Positions 1 to 8,053 of a stretch of DNA of 64,000 bases are shown piece by piece; position 1 is the first letter of the stretch; every line of letters starts with the position of its first letter. Both the position numbers and the translations under genes were made by a program. The DNA is from Candidatus Amarolinea dominans (GTDB lineage Bacteria > Chloroflexota > Anaerolineae > SSC4 > Amarolineaceae). Under the pieces are notes generated by a model. That model was not told the origin of the DNA, did not search any database, and saw only the letters and a list, made by a program, of their open reading frames with translations. The DNA is taken from positions 310,001 to 374,000 of the forward strand of contig JADJYJ010000001.1 in the NCBI GenBank assembly GCA_016719785.1, given 5' to 3'.

Positions 1-31
1 CGTGGATTTTGGTGAGAAGTTGATGTTTCAT
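1..31 (-). pseudogene. Start of a WbpA-type UDP-GlcNAc 6-dehydrogenase, cut by the window edge
   Basis: The minus strand begins an ORF reading MKHQLLTKIH, the same start seen in the other wbpA-like pieces of this island (4829, 5825, 19547, 26194, 29711). Only ten codons lie in the window, so it cannot be told whether this copy is intact. Confidence 0.6.
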
Positions 32-60
32 TCGAGTTACCATGCGGACGAAGCTTTCAG

Positions 61-132
61 TCAACGTCCGCCAGTCACGACGACGCGCTGGTCACGCCAG
101 AAGGTATTGCTATCGGGCCAGCTATTGAGCAT
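61..132 (-). pseudogene. fcl: GDP-L-fucose synthase (fcl) 5' fragment, 23 codons
   Basis: A minus-strand ORF starts MLNSWPDSNTFW and runs into RVVVTGG, the beginning of the Rossmann loop of fucose synthase, then stops. It matches the starts of about ten other fcl fragments in this island. It lies directly downstream of the AlbA_2 gene at 176-1588 and upstream of a wbpA start, which is the alternating pattern of the region. Confidence 0.75.
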
Positions 133-175
133 GGGGTGAATCTCCTAAATCCTTTCAAATCCCTTCAAAAACCCT

Positions 176-1588
176 TCATTCGACCAGGGTGTAGTACGCG
201 CCGCGTCCCTTACCCTGACGGATCAGCAACCCTCTATCAGACAAGTCCTTCAGATCCCGATAGGCTGTCACATCCGCAACACTTACCAGGGTTCGGTATT
301 CTCCTGTTGTAATCCGCCCATGTTCACCCACACATAATACGGCTTCAACTTGCCGCTCGTTCAGGCTCTCTGCCCAGGCCGGTCGCGCCTTTATCTCCTG
401 CATGAAGCGTTCACCAGGCCCGATCAACATCACCCGAAACTCGCTGCCTACTTCCTCGAACTGGGGGCGGGGTAAGCCGTGCTCTGTCATGGCCTGCGCT
501 ATGCGCCGAATGCCCGTGCCCAGCCGCTCGATATAGCGGCTGCCCAAATCCCGCAACACGCCAACAATGATGGGGTTGCGCTGTACGGATTGCGGCTCCA
601 GCCGCCGCATCTTTTCTATGGAGACCCCCGGTGGCAGCGTCCCCGGACTGAAGACTTCGATGCGGTCGTCGAACATAAAGATACGGATGCTCTGCCCGCG
701 CCGGCTGTAGTCCCGATGCACCACGGCGTTGACAATGGCTTCCCGCACTGCGGCCTGCGGATACTCTCGGTACTCCACACCGACAAAACCCTCGATGCGC
801 CGCCCGATCTTCATGTGGCGGTAAATGAACTGCTCGGCGTCGTCCACCAACTGGTACAGAGGGCCATGCAGGTCGCGCCGGTCAATGTAACTGATCACGT
901 CCGTGCCTTTGAAGCGTACACACGCTACTTCGGCTTGCCCAATCAGGCGTTGCGGATCTTCAGCAAAGAGCAGCACGCCGGCATGGGTTGGAATCCACTG
1001 CCCATCATCGCGTATCAGACAGCCCAGATTGTGCAGCATCTCCTCGGCTGACAGGCCCAAAGGTTGGCCGCTCGTCTCCTCGCGCCGCCGCACGTAGCCT
1101 GCAATCAACCGTTCCGACAGATCGGTCAGTTTCGCTCCCCGGCAGGCCAACGCCTCAAAGCCGCCCTCGCTGCCCTCGATGTAGAGCCGGCGGACTTCCT
1201 CATCCTGGGCCTCTCGATTGCTGGATCCTACGCGCACATAGGGGCGTGTCTCGCCATTGACCAGATAGGGCTTGTGCGCGCCTTGGAGACAGGTCACCGT
1301 CACGAATTCCATGCCCTGATAAGCGACAATTTCGATGCTTGGCATCACGTCCAAAGAACAGCGAGAACGCAGGATATTGACGATACCTTCCTCGATTCTC
1401 TGAGGGGCCATCACCCCGACCGGTCTTCCGGTTCCGTCCTCCACGCCAAACACGATGACGCCGCCCCGCGTGTTGTAGAATGCCGTGACCAGTTTCGCCA
1501 GATCAGACGAGGAGGGCATCTCTCGTTTGAACTCCAACGTCTCCCTTTCTTGTTGGCTGATCAACCGCTCGAATTCCTCAGGTGTCAA
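176..1588 (-). CDS. AlbA_2 / HATPase_c_4 (Schlafen-like) ATP-binding protein, copy 1
   Basis: About 470 residues. The N-terminal AlbA_2 domain (about residues 5-125) shows LEFKRE and a GGVIVFGVEDG motif. A GHKL-type ATPase-like domain follows (about 190-390) with EAIVNAVVHRDY and RLGTGIRRI. The C-terminal winged helix (about 400-470) ends RQGKGRGAYYTLVE. The family is known as putative DNA- or RNA-binding regulators, often near defence genes; the exact role is not known. I place the start at a TTG (1588) preceded by AGGAGAG; the open frame continues upstream only because it runs into a gmd fragment. It is a distant paralogue of the genes at 8620-10032 and 11736-13151, not a close copy. Confidence 0.85.
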   Translation of the reverse strand: MTPEEFERLISQQERETLEFKREMPSSSDLAKLVTAFYNTRGGVIVFGVEDGTGRPVGVMAPQRIEEGIVNILRSRCSLDVMPSIEIVAYQGMEFVTVTCLQGAHKPYLVNGETRPYVRVGSSNREAQDEEVRRLYIEGSEGGFEALACRGAKLTDLSERLIAGYVRRREETSGQPLGLSAEEMLHNLGCLIRDDGQWIPTHAGVLLFAEDPQRLIGQAEVACVRFKGTDVISYIDRRDLHGPLYQLVDDAEQFIYRHMKIGRRIEGFVGVEYREYPQAAVREAIVNAVVHRDYSRRGQSIRIFMFDDRIEVFSPGTLPPGVSIEKMRRLEPQSVQRNPIIVGVLRDLGSRYIERLGTGIRRIAQAMTEHGLPRPQFEEVGSEFRVMLIGPGERFMQEIKARPAWAESLNERQVEAVLCVGEHGRITTGEYRTLVSVADVTAYRDLKDLSDRGLLIRQGKGRGAYYTLVE

Positions 1589-1600
1589 CTCGGCTCTCCT

Positions 1601-1716
1601 GTGTCGAAGGTTCTGGCCCGGCGGATGATGCCGTGGCCCTCTCAGCCCTGGGCCAGGAAGAACTCGGTCATATAGGAGCGTCCTGGCCGGTGATGCCGGT
1701 GATGAGTGCAACCACG
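1601..1716 (-). pseudogene. gmd: GDP-mannose 4,6-dehydratase (gmd) 5' fragment
   Basis: On the minus strand the sequence reads VALITGITGQD, then after a one-base loss SYMTEFFLAQG, a stop, and GHGIIRRARTFDTG. This is the N terminus of GDP-mannose 4,6-dehydratase, the enzyme before fcl in GDP-fucose synthesis. It is broken by a frameshift and a stop. Its end supplies the AGGAGAG ahead of the AlbA_2 TTG start, so the AlbA_2 gene appears joined directly into gmd. Confidence 0.75.
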
Positions 1717-1847
1717 AATTTGCGGCCACGAATTTCACTAATTTTCACGAAGGGTTTGGATTCGTGGTAATTCGTGCAATTCGTGGCAGAGATTGGTTTT
1801 TTTGCCACGAATTTCACGAATTTTCACGAAGAGTTTTGATTCGTGGC
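1712..1847. repeat. R1 dispersed inverted repeat, about 1.5 units
   Basis: One full R1 unit (GCCACGAATTTCACTAATTT arm, GATTCGTGG return arm) plus a second unit cut short. R1 arms are made of ~10-bp CACGAATT-like subunits and pair with each other as an imperfect hairpin. It lies between gmd and the B gene of cassette 1. Confidence 0.9.
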
Positions 1848-1889
1848 AGGGAGGGTGTCGCGCTCAGCGCCCGTATCCCTGGAGATGCG

Positions 1890-2361
1890 TCAGGCGATCT
1901 CGGCGGTCAGCTCCAGGGGTTGCTCCGCGACCGGCGACCAGGGATGCTCGATGATGCGGCGGATGAAGGCGTCTGACACTTTTCGCTCTGGCCAGTCGCG
2001 CAAGCCAACCACAACGCGGACCTTGCTCGCTGGATGCTCAAAGTGCAGCGCCGCAGATGCAGGCATTCTGTAGCCTTTTTTCGGTCAGCTCGATCCAGCC
2101 GCATTTTGCCATTTCGCTCTGATACCAGGCGATTGCCGCGTCTAACGAGAGTGGAAAGATGAACCAGCCCACGACAGACTCGATGGTGCGGTCGGATTTG
2201 AGGATCAGATCCCAGTATGGATGAAAAGGACCTTCGCCTGTCTTAGCCACGGTTGTCTCTGCCGGTAAAGACACATCCCCAGGCCATTCGTCAAAGCGCA
2301 AGTGAATCATAACGCCACTATGCATTCGCTGGAACTTGCGAAAACTGTTAACTGCTACCAT
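1890..2361 (-). pseudogene. Cassette B protein, copy 1 (B1), frameshifted
   Basis: The frame from ATG 2361 reads MVAVNSFRKF, then DEWPGDVSLPAET and WFIFPLSLDAAIAWYQSEM. One extra T in a run of six near 2073 breaks it (the otherwise matching copy B2 has five). Restoring the frame gives about 156 residues ending in the family tail VAEQPLELTAEIA. The length of 472 nt fits a single insertion. From FIFPLSLDAAIAWYQ onward it is nearly identical to B2, while its first 70 residues differ, so it is a mosaic. It overlaps the end of gene A1 by 7 bp. Function unknown. A sequencing indel is possible. Confidence 0.75.
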
Positions 2362-2912
2362 GGTACAACTCCCAGTATTTCCATCAGAGAATCGAGCGTC
2401 AGAACAGTTTGAGGGTTGACCCCATGACCCGACATGCCTTTGGCGGTATAATGGGCCTGTTGCAACGATTGAACAAACTCTCTGATCTGAGTCTGTGATA
2501 ACCCCTGCCTTTCCAATAGCTCCTTAAGCGATAGACCGGGATTCCTTTTGGTGATCTGATTTAAAAAGTTGTTGATCTCTTTGACCCAACCGTTGAGGTC
2601 TTCAGCGCTATAGTCCTGGTCTTTGATCTTGCGGCGATATTTTTCGTCGTCATCAGGCGGCTCGAAGCCCGGAAACCCGCCGACGCTTGCCCCGCCCAGC
2701 ATCTTCGAGAGATGGCTGGCGGTCTGCCGCAGCAGTCCCTCCGTGCCCGGCGCCAGCGACGCCTGCGCAACGCTGGCCGGCGCCGATGCAGTCAGCTCCA
2801 CAAGCAGTGTGTTGGACATTGCCATCAGACCAACGAGGGCTATCCCCACGACGGCAAGCCACACCAGCGCGGGGTTGAGCCGCGACGTTTCACGATCGAG
2901 AGAGTGATTCAT
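2355..2912 (-). CDS. Cassette A protein, copy 1 (A1): membrane-anchored, unknown function
   Basis: 185 residues from MNHSLDRETS. One hydrophobic segment (about residues 14-36) should anchor it with the C terminus outside, or act as a signal peptide. Residues 1-86, through the GGFPGFEPP motif, are almost identical in all six A copies. The rest is a charged, predicted helical domain with KEINNFL and NPGLSLKELLERQGL, then a variable tail. I chose ATG 2912 because all copies share it; the open frame upstream is R1 sequence. The last codons TGG TAG overlap the ATG of B1, suggesting translational coupling. I do not recognise the family. Confidence 0.8.
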   Translation of the reverse strand: MNHSLDRETSRLNPALVWLAVVGIALVGLMAMSNTLLVELTASAPASVAQASLAPGTEGLLRQTASHLSKMLGGASVGGFPGFEPPDDDEKYRRKIKDQDYSAEDLNGWVKEINNFLNQITKRNPGLSLKELLERQGLSQTQIREFVQSLQQAHYTAKGMSGHGVNPQTVLTLDSLMEILGVVPW

Positions 2913-2925
2913 GGATTTCTTTCTC

Positions 2926-3038
2926 TGCCACGAGTTTTTACGAAGTGTTTTCTTGTTCGTGGTAATTCGTGGCATTCGTGGCAGAGATCAGGTTTTCTTG
3001 CCACGAATTTCACTAATTTTCACGAAGGGTTTCGTGGT
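2926..3038. repeat. R1 repeat upstream of cassette 1
   Basis: A degenerate R1 unit of the type always found before A genes (GCCACGAGTTTTTACGAA) is followed by a standard left arm. It ends at a junction into wbpA sequence that recurs at 14448 and 28393. Confidence 0.85.
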
Positions 3039-3240
3039 AGCGCACGTCCGCACCCTTGTGGCGCAGCAGCTCGATCACGTCCAGCGCCGGCGACTCGCGC
3101 ACGTCGTCAATGTCTTTCTTGTAGGCCACGCCCAACACGAGCACGTTACTGCCCTTGAGCGGCTTGCCGGCTTCGTTCAGCGCATCCACCACCTTCTCGA
3201 CCCAGTAACGCGGCATGTCGCTGTTGATCTCGCCGCCCAT
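3038..3240 (-). pseudogene. wbpA-like internal fragment (UDP-binding domain)
   Basis: Minus strand reads GEINSDMPRYWVEKVVDALN, GSNVLVLGVAYKKDIDDVRE and ALDVIELLRHKGADVRYH, then runs into R1. This is the middle of the C-terminal half of a UDP-sugar 6-dehydrogenase. Both ends are cut. Confidence 0.8.
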
Positions 3241-3269
3241 TGTCGTTTGTTATACGGTCAGCGGCGCTC

Positions 3270-3608
3270 TCACACCCTGCGCTCCAGCGCCAGCGACCAA
3301 CGACCACCGGCCGACCCTTCAACTTCGCTCAAGGTGGGCTGTAGGGCCGCGGCGACACGAATGGCCACCCGCAGGCCCTCACGGCGGAATAGTTCGCTTA
3401 GGTGCAAGGCCAGGTCATCCATCGCTGGCTGCCGGGCTTGAACCACAACTGTCGCATCAATCACATCCGGGTTGAAATGCACCACCCGGACGTCCTGAAC
3501 TACTGATGGCCCGTACTCATCGGCAAAGGCATGTTCAAGCGCCCGGCGGAGCTCGCCGTAATCCACTTCCTGAACCACATACGGCACGGTCAATTCTCGC
3601 AGCTTCAT
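3270..3608 (-). CDS. Partner protein of the HEPN gene, possible antitoxin
   Basis: 112 residues starting MKLRELTVPYVVQEVDYGEL. Its ATG overlaps the TGA of the HEPN gene upstream (3605-4102) by 4 bp, the usual layout of a TA pair. No known domain is recognised. The last third (PTLSEVEG and on) is translated from an R2 repeat, so the original C terminus may have been replaced. A role as antitoxin to the HEPN protein is inferred from position only. Confidence 0.6.
   Translation of the reverse strand: MKLRELTVPYVVQEVDYGELRRALEHAFADEYGPSVVQDVRVVHFNPDVIDATVVVQARQPAMDDLALHLSELFRREGLRVAIRVAAALQPTLSEVEGSAGGRWSLALERRV
3313..3338. repeat. R2 short repeat inside a coding sequence
   Basis: CTTCAACTTCGCTCAAGGTG belongs to a family of ~20-25 bp elements also seen at 11383, 13930, 14077, 18814 and 32492. 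Here it encodes PTLSEVEG inside the ORF at 3270-3608. Confidence 0.6.
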
Positions 3609-4102
3609 AGGCTCACCCCCCGCTTCCGTAACTCCTCGCGACACGCCGTCAGTAACAATTCGGCATCGCTCACCGCGGCCAGCGCCTGTTGTCGTAGATC
3701 GCCCGGCGGATAGGGCGAATAGTCTACCTGATTGCGTGCTTCTCGCCATCGGCCGAGCATATCTCCGTATGGCCGGCCGAGGATCTGCCCCAACGCCGCC
3801 GGCAGCCGCTCGTGATCATCCAGATCGGCCCGCCGGACGTGCAGCACCACGGCTCGCGCGGCGTGATACATGGCATAATAGCAACGGGACACGATATGCG
3901 GCAGATTCAATGTTGCACTGGCATCCAGTTGTCCAGCAAAAGCCAGATACTCCTGCGCCTTGATCAAACGCTCTCTGACCAGTCGGGTGATCAGTTCGTC
4001 TACCTGTGCTCGCGTCAGATAGCCCAAGTCCACCAGGCGGTAAAGCAATACACCCTGGGAGGCAGTCAGGCGCTGAAGATCGTCCATCTGCTGCATATTC
4101 AT
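3605..4102 (-). CDS. HEPN-domain protein, probable RNase toxin
   Basis: 165 residues from MNMQQMDDLQ. The HEPN helices show RCYYAMYHAARAVVL in the middle and WREARNQVDYSPY later; the latter replaces the classic R-x4-6-H with an RN-x-VDY form common in HEPN relatives. HEPN proteins of TA pairs cleave RNA. It is followed with a 4-bp overlap by the gene at 3270-3608. The open frame upstream is wbpA sequence, so the internal ATG at 4102 is the better start. Confidence 0.75.
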   Translation of the reverse strand: MNMQQMDDLQRLTASQGVLLYRLVDLGYLTRAQVDELITRLVRERLIKAQEYLAFAGQLDASATLNLPHIVSRCYYAMYHAARAVVLHVRRADLDDHERLPAALGQILGRPYGDMLGRWREARNQVDYSPYPPGDLRQQALAAVSDAELLLTACREELRKRGVSL

Positions 4103-4110
4103 ACGTTGTG

Positions 4111-4829
4111 TCAAATTGCCGCGTACCGCGTATCCACGATCAGCCGCACCTGCCGCCGGATCGCGGCCCAATCATAACATGAATGATCCGTCACCACCAC
4201 CGCGCAATCCGCCGCAGCCAGCGCGGCGTCCAGGTCCGTCTCGCCGGCCATCTCGAAGCCGTTGTGGCGGATGGCCGGCACGTAGGGGTCATGGTAATGC
4301 ACAGCCGCGCCCTTCTGGCGCAACAACTCGATCACGTCCAGCGCCGGCGACTCGCGCACGTCGTCAATGTCCTTCTTTATATGCCACCCCCAGCACCAAC
4401 ACGTTGCTGCCCTTGAGCGGCTTGCCGGCCTCGTTCAGCGCATCCACCACCTTCGCCACCCAGTAGCGCGGCATGTCGCTGTTGATCTCGCCGGCCAACT
4501 GGATGAAGCGCGCGTTGTAGTTCAGCGTCTTCATCTTCCACGACAGATAGAACGGATCCAGCGGGATGCAGTGCCCGCCCACCCCCGGCCCCGGCGTGAA
4601 CTTCATGAAACCGTAGGGCTTGGTGGCGGCCGCCTCGATCACTTCCCAGGGATCCAGCCCCAGCTTGTCGCACATCACCGCGATCTCGTTCACCAGCGCG
4701 ATGTTCACCGCCCGGAAGGTGTTCTCCAGCAGCTTCACCATCTCCGCCGCCTGGGTGGATGACACCGGCACGATGCGCTCGATGAACCGCGGTTTGATCA
4801 TGAATCTTGGAAAGAAGTTGGTCTTTCAT
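4111..4829 (-). pseudogene. wbpA-like gene with internal deletion and frameshift
   Basis: Starts MKDQLLSKIHDQTAV, then jumps out of frame to IERIVPVSSTQAAEMVKLLE, losing roughly the NAD-binding half. The central and UDP-binding parts follow (GPGVGGHCIPLDPFYLSW, GSNVLVLGVAYK) with one extra T near 4375, and it ends at VDTRYAAI. The deletion joint is the same as in the copy at 28988-29711. Its ATG overlaps the TGA of vapC as ATGA. It cannot encode an active dehydrogenase. Confidence 0.85.
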
Positions 4830-5284
4830 CGAGTGACTTTTGTGTCATGCTCCAGCACAGCGAGTAACCGACTCACCGTAATCGTCGCAATTCCCCGTAT
4901 CTCCAGTTGCCCCTGCAACTCCAGGTCACGCGTCACATCCTCATCGCGGCTGACCACGTGGGTCGCTCCGCCAGCCACCGCCGTCTCCAACACCCAATCG
5001 TCGTCAGGATCGCGACACAGGTGCAACATGCCTGAAACCGGAACCAACCGGGCCACAGCGGCCACACCGCGCACGTAGGCTTCAGCGTCATCCACCGTGG
5101 TCTGGCGCACCTTCATAATCCGCGGGCGGCGCAGTACTTCCAACAACTCCTCCAGGAGCGGCAAAGAACTGACGACCGTGAAACGTCCGGCTCTCCCAGC
5201 GCCAATCAAGCGCGCCGGGAAACCGTGCGGCGTCAGAAACGCCGACACCCAAATATTCGTGTCAACGACTGCGCTGACGGCCAC
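4826..5284 (-). CDS. vapC: PIN-domain toxin (VapC-like)
   Basis: About 152 residues. The PIN start VVDTNIWVSAFL carries the first acidic residue; DPDDDWVLETAV and VSRDEDV supply the later acidic residues of the Mg-dependent RNase site. I choose GTG 5284, which overlaps the antitoxin gene by 23 bp; the longer ORF is out-of-frame antitoxin sequence. The last codons (VTR, stop) are made from the conserved GTCACTCGATGA ahead of wbpA, so the original 3' end may have been trimmed on insertion. Confidence 0.85.
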   Translation of the reverse strand: MAVSAVVDTNIWVSAFLTPHGFPARLIGAGRAGRFTVVSSLPLLEELLEVLRRPRIMKVRQTTVDDAEAYVRGVAAVARLVPVSGMLHLCRDPDDDWVLETAVAGGATHVVSRDEDVTRDLELQGQLEIRGIATITVSRLLAVLEHDTKVTR

Positions 5285-5579
5285 GGTGTTCCTGGCGGAC
5301 TTCGGCTCTAGCAGCCGTGATTTCGGCTTCGATCTCCGCCGGCGTGTAACTGCTTGGACGGCTATGAACCTCCGCCAAGAGATCGGATAGCGCAGACCAA
5401 TTGGTCTGCCGGCGCGCTTCATCATTAGACTCAATCGCCCGCAGTCGCCGATATTCTTCGAAAGAAATCAGCACCGCCAATGGCTGACCTTCGCGCTCCA
5501 GGATGAGCGGACGCTGCAGGTCGGCCACGGCGCTGCCGTAAGCCACACTTGCTTCTGCGATCCGGTTTGCGTCTGTCAT
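5262..5579 (-). CDS. Phd/YefM-like antitoxin of the VapC module
   Basis: 105 residues. The N-terminal part has the Phd/YefM pattern: NRIAEASVAYGSAVADLQ, then PLILEREGQPLAVLISFEEY, then RLRAIE. The C-terminal ~40 residues would bind the toxin. It overlaps the PIN gene and lies 22 bp after a wbpA 5' fragment. This class of antitoxin usually represses its own promoter; no clear promoter is visible because the upstream DNA is wbpA. Confidence 0.8.
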   Translation of the reverse strand: MTDANRIAEASVAYGSAVADLQRPLILEREGQPLAVLISFEEYRRLRAIESNDEARRQTNWSALSDLLAEVHSRPSSYTPAEIEAEITAARAEVRQEHRGRQRSR

Positions 5580-5600
5580 CAGTTCACTCCCCCGAACACG

Positions 5601-5825
5601 CTATACCACCGACGCTGGCACGCAGATGATCGCCGACGGCATATCCTGCACATACGACTCGCCGCGGTTCAACGCGGCCACCTTGCGGCCGTCCACTTCG
5701 ATGCCGACGACGGGGAAGCCCTGCTCGGCGAAGGCCACGGCCAGCGGCAGTCCCACGTAGCCCAGGCCGATGACGGCGACAACCGCGGTGTGATCATGAA
5801 TCTTGGAAAGCAGTTGGTCTTTCAT
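5601..5825 (-). pseudogene. wbpA-like 5' fragment
   Basis: MKDQLLSKIHDHTAV, then VIGLGYVGLPLAVAFAEQGF (NAD-binding motif), then ESYVQDMPS. There it skips in frame to AIICVPASVV and stops. It is the 5' end of UDP-GlcNAc 6-dehydrogenase with an internal deletion, sitting immediately upstream of the VapBC pair. Confidence 0.85.
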
Positions 5826-5848
5826 CGAGTGACTCTGTATCATCCTTC

Positions 5849-5968
5849 GGCCACGAATGGGTTTTTTGCCACGAATTTCACTAATTTTCACGAAGGGTTT
5901 TTCTTTGCCACGAATTTCACTAATTTTCACGAAGTGTTTGGATTCGTGGTAATTCGTGGCAGAGATTG
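5849..5968. repeat. R1 repeat, two left arms and one right arm
   Basis: Two successive GCCACGAATTTCACTAATTT arms and one return arm (GATTCGTGGTAATTCGTGGC). It separates the wbpA fragment from an IS remnant. Confidence 0.9.
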
Positions 5969-6051
5969 ACTGCCGTACACTTTTTGAGAAGTTGAGAGGT
6001 TGACACTTCTGTAGTATGCTCTGGTTCCATCCCAGAACACGGAGCAAACTC

Positions 6052-6321
6052 ATGAGTGACAACCTGAGGCGTTATCGTGCCATAAGACAGAGCATAAAGC
6101 AACTTTATCCCAAAGAACCCACCGGCAATCTCGCCCGCCATCTCAGTACCTTAGCCGATCTCATCAGTGGCATCGTCGGAAGCAAGTCTACCCACCTCCC
6201 CCAGGTCGCCAGCAAAGTGCCCGATGCCGCGAAGTTGGATAGTCGAGTCAAACGCTTCACGCGCTGGGTGAGCAACAATAACATTGACGCCGAAACCTGC
6301 TTCTTACCCTATGTACGGTAG
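6052..6321 (+). mobile_element. Truncated IS transposase, N-terminal ~89 residues (IS4-like)
   Basis: The ORF MSDNLRRYRAIRQSIKQLY, with HLSTLADLISGIVGSKS and RVKRFTRWVSNNNID, looks like the N-terminal domain of IS4-type DDE transposases. It stops at the promoter of abiE, so the catalytic domain is missing. The only transposase-like sequence in the island; no intact element remains. Family assignment is from recall of the pattern. Confidence 0.6.
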
Positions 6322-6357
6322 TCAACGGTTGACAAAGAGATCGCTCTATGATATGAT
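6321..6357 (+). promoter_or_regulatory. Promoter and likely AbiEi operator upstream of abiE
   Basis: TTGACA (6329-6334), 17-bp spacer, TATGAT (6352-6357): a near-consensus sigma-70 promoter. The perfect inverted repeat GTCAACGGTTGAC (6321-6333) covers the -35 box. AbiEi proteins are known to bind inverted repeats and repress their own operon, so this is a good operator candidate. An AAAGGAG ribosome site lies at 6366-6372. Confidence 0.65.
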
Positions 6358-6377
6358 GATTTCAGAAAGGAGCAAAA

Positions 6378-6974
6378 ATGTGTGCTTTGCTGAAACCATT
6401 ATCGGTCCGCCAGGTGCTTTTGGGAAAAACAACCACCATCTTTACCCCGCAGGACTTCCAACGGATTTTTCACACCACCGGATCGAAAGCCAAATACTTC
6501 CTGGAAACATACACCCAGAACGGACTGTTCTTGCGGCTCAAGAAAGGGTTGTATACCTTGCAGAGCGATCTGCCGCCTGAGGAAGAGATCGCCAATCTCC
6601 TCTATCGCCCTTCCTACGTCTCGTTTGAGTACGCGCTGAGTACGTATAACATTCTCTTGGAAATGGCCTACTCCGTCACTTCGGCTACGACCCAGCCTAC
6701 GCGTACCTTTCAGGTCGGCGAGCGGACCTTTTCATACTTTACAATCAAACGGGAAGCGTTTACCGGTTATATCCCCGTCAAGAGGGCGGAACGGACGGTC
6801 CTGCTCGCGGAACCGGAAAAGGCCCTCGTTGACTATCTCTACTTCGTCTCCCTCGGCAAGAAACCCAGAAACGACCGCCTGCGCACAACTGAGCTGGATC
6901 AACAGAAGATCCGTTTCTACGCCACCCTGTATCAAAGAACAGGGTTAGACAAACTCATCGAGGAAGTCTTATGA
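6378..6974 (+). CDS. abiEi: AbiEi-type antitoxin (type IV TA)
   Basis: 198 residues. An N-terminal winged-helix region (TPQDFQRIFHTTGSKAKYFL, GLFLRLKKGLYTL) precedes the AbiEi core with YVSFEYALSTYNI and LAEPEKALVDYLYF. The family represses its own operon and neutralises the nucleotidyltransferase toxin. ATG 6378 follows AAAGGAG. It ends overlapping abiEii by ATGA. It is one of only two modules (with fic) on the plus strand here and has its own strong promoter, unlike most other modules. Confidence 0.85.
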   Translation: MCALLKPLSVRQVLLGKTTTIFTPQDFQRIFHTTGSKAKYFLETYTQNGLFLRLKKGLYTLQSDLPPEEEIANLLYRPSYVSFEYALSTYNILLEMAYSVTSATTQPTRTFQVGERTFSYFTIKREAFTGYIPVKRAERTVLLAEPEKALVDYLYFVSLGKKPRNDRLRTTELDQQKIRFYATLYQRTGLDKLIEEVL

Positions 6975-7690
6975 TCGCCGATCACGTCCTCAAGTCGCTC
7001 GCGACCAAATTTCAGACAACGGAATTGAACGTCCGCCGCGAGTATTGCCAGCACCTGTTCCTTTCGTATTTCTACCAACAGCCGCTGACCGACCACATCT
7101 ATTTTAAGGGGGGTACGGCTCTCAGAACGCTTTACAACAGTCCCCGCTTCTCAGAAGACCTCGACTTCAGCGCCTCGATCACCGATATCCGCGCGCTGGA
7201 AGAAGCGCTCTTAGAAACGTTGGCGGCCATCGCCCGGGAGAACATCAACCTCGATCTCACCGAGTCAAAAACAACCACCGGCGGGTATCTGGCGATCATC
7301 GCTTTTCTAACGAACCACGGCCCGCTTACGATCCAGCTCGAGATCTCCCTCCGAGAGGGGGAAAAGCGAGGCGAGGCGATGACAGTGGTCTCCGATTTGG
7401 TCCCTGCGTACACCGTCGTCGCGCTGGCCAGAGAGCAACTCGTTGACGAGAAGATCCAGGCGCTTCTCTCCCGCAAGAAAGCACGCGATTTCTACGACCT
7501 CTACTTCATCCTGCGCGCCAACTTGCTGCCGGCCCACCGGCGAGATGTCCTGGCGCAAGTATTAGAAACGACCAGGCAATCGAGAATTGACTTCCAGAGA
7601 GAACTGAAGGAGTTCTTGCCCAGAAGCCATTGGGCGATCATTCGGGACTTCCCCGCGCCCCTCGAGCGAGAGATCGCACGTTTCCTGTAA
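6971..7690 (+). CDS. abiEii: AbiEii nucleotidyltransferase toxin (type IV TA)
   Basis: 239 residues. The nucleotidyltransferase motif is complete: FKGGTALRTLY, then RFSEDLDFS with two acidic residues. DEKIQALLSRKKARDFYDLY is the other family motif. AbiEii toxins use NTPs to block growth, reported to modify tRNA in relatives. Length is somewhat shorter than the ~300 of some members. It is translationally coupled to abiEi and converges on a wbpD fragment. Confidence 0.88.
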   Translation: MIADHVLKSLATKFQTTELNVRREYCQHLFLSYFYQQPLTDHIYFKGGTALRTLYNSPRFSEDLDFSASITDIRALEEALLETLAAIARENINLDLTESKTTTGGYLAIIAFLTNHGPLTIQLEISLREGEKRGEAMTVVSDLVPAYTVVALAREQLVDEKIQALLSRKKARDFYDLYFILRANLLPAHRRDVLAQVLETTRQSRIDFQRELKEFLPRSHWAIIRDFPAPLEREIARFL

Positions 7691-7707
7691 TGAGGGGCAC
7701 AAAATCT

Positions 7708-7958
7708 TTACGGTAGTGGCTGATCTTCCGGCCAATCCAGGCATCGCAACACGCCCGGTTCAACCTCCTTGTAGCGCCAGCCGCTCTCCGGGCAGGCCAT
7801 CATACCATCCCCATGCGGCTTCGCCAAACGATGCCATGGCGGCTCATCCACCCGCGCTGGCGCGCAGGCACGCCCAACATCAGGGCATAGTCGGGCGCGT
7901 CACCCCGCACCACCGCGCCCGCGCCGATGAACGCGTAACGCCCGATCGTTGCGCCGCA
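7708..7958 (-). pseudogene. WbpD-like sugar N-acetyltransferase 3' fragment
   Basis: Left-handed beta-helix sequence TIGRYAFIGAGAVV, then DYALMLGVPARQRGWMSRHG; after a one-base loss, MACPESGWRYKEVEPGVLRC and the end EDQPLP. This is the C terminus of acetyltransferases that work with WbpA and WbpB in UDP-diacetamido sugar synthesis. The 5' part is replaced by an MNT fragment. Confidence 0.7.
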
Positions 7959-8053
7959 GCGGCTCCCCTGCTGACTCGATTTCAACCAGGTCAACAGGGC
8001 GTTCTTCGATGACATCCTCCACCAGGCGCCAGGCATCCCAGTAATCAGAATTG
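7957..8053 (-). pseudogene. MNT nucleotidyltransferase 3' fragment
   Basis: Reads in frame from fcl as DYWDAWRLVEDVIEERPVDL then VEIESAGEPLRR, matching the C terminus of the MNT protein at 31284-31670 (DYWEAWRLVEGVIGERPVDL). It is the middle piece of an fcl-MNT-wbpD chimera. Confidence 0.75.
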
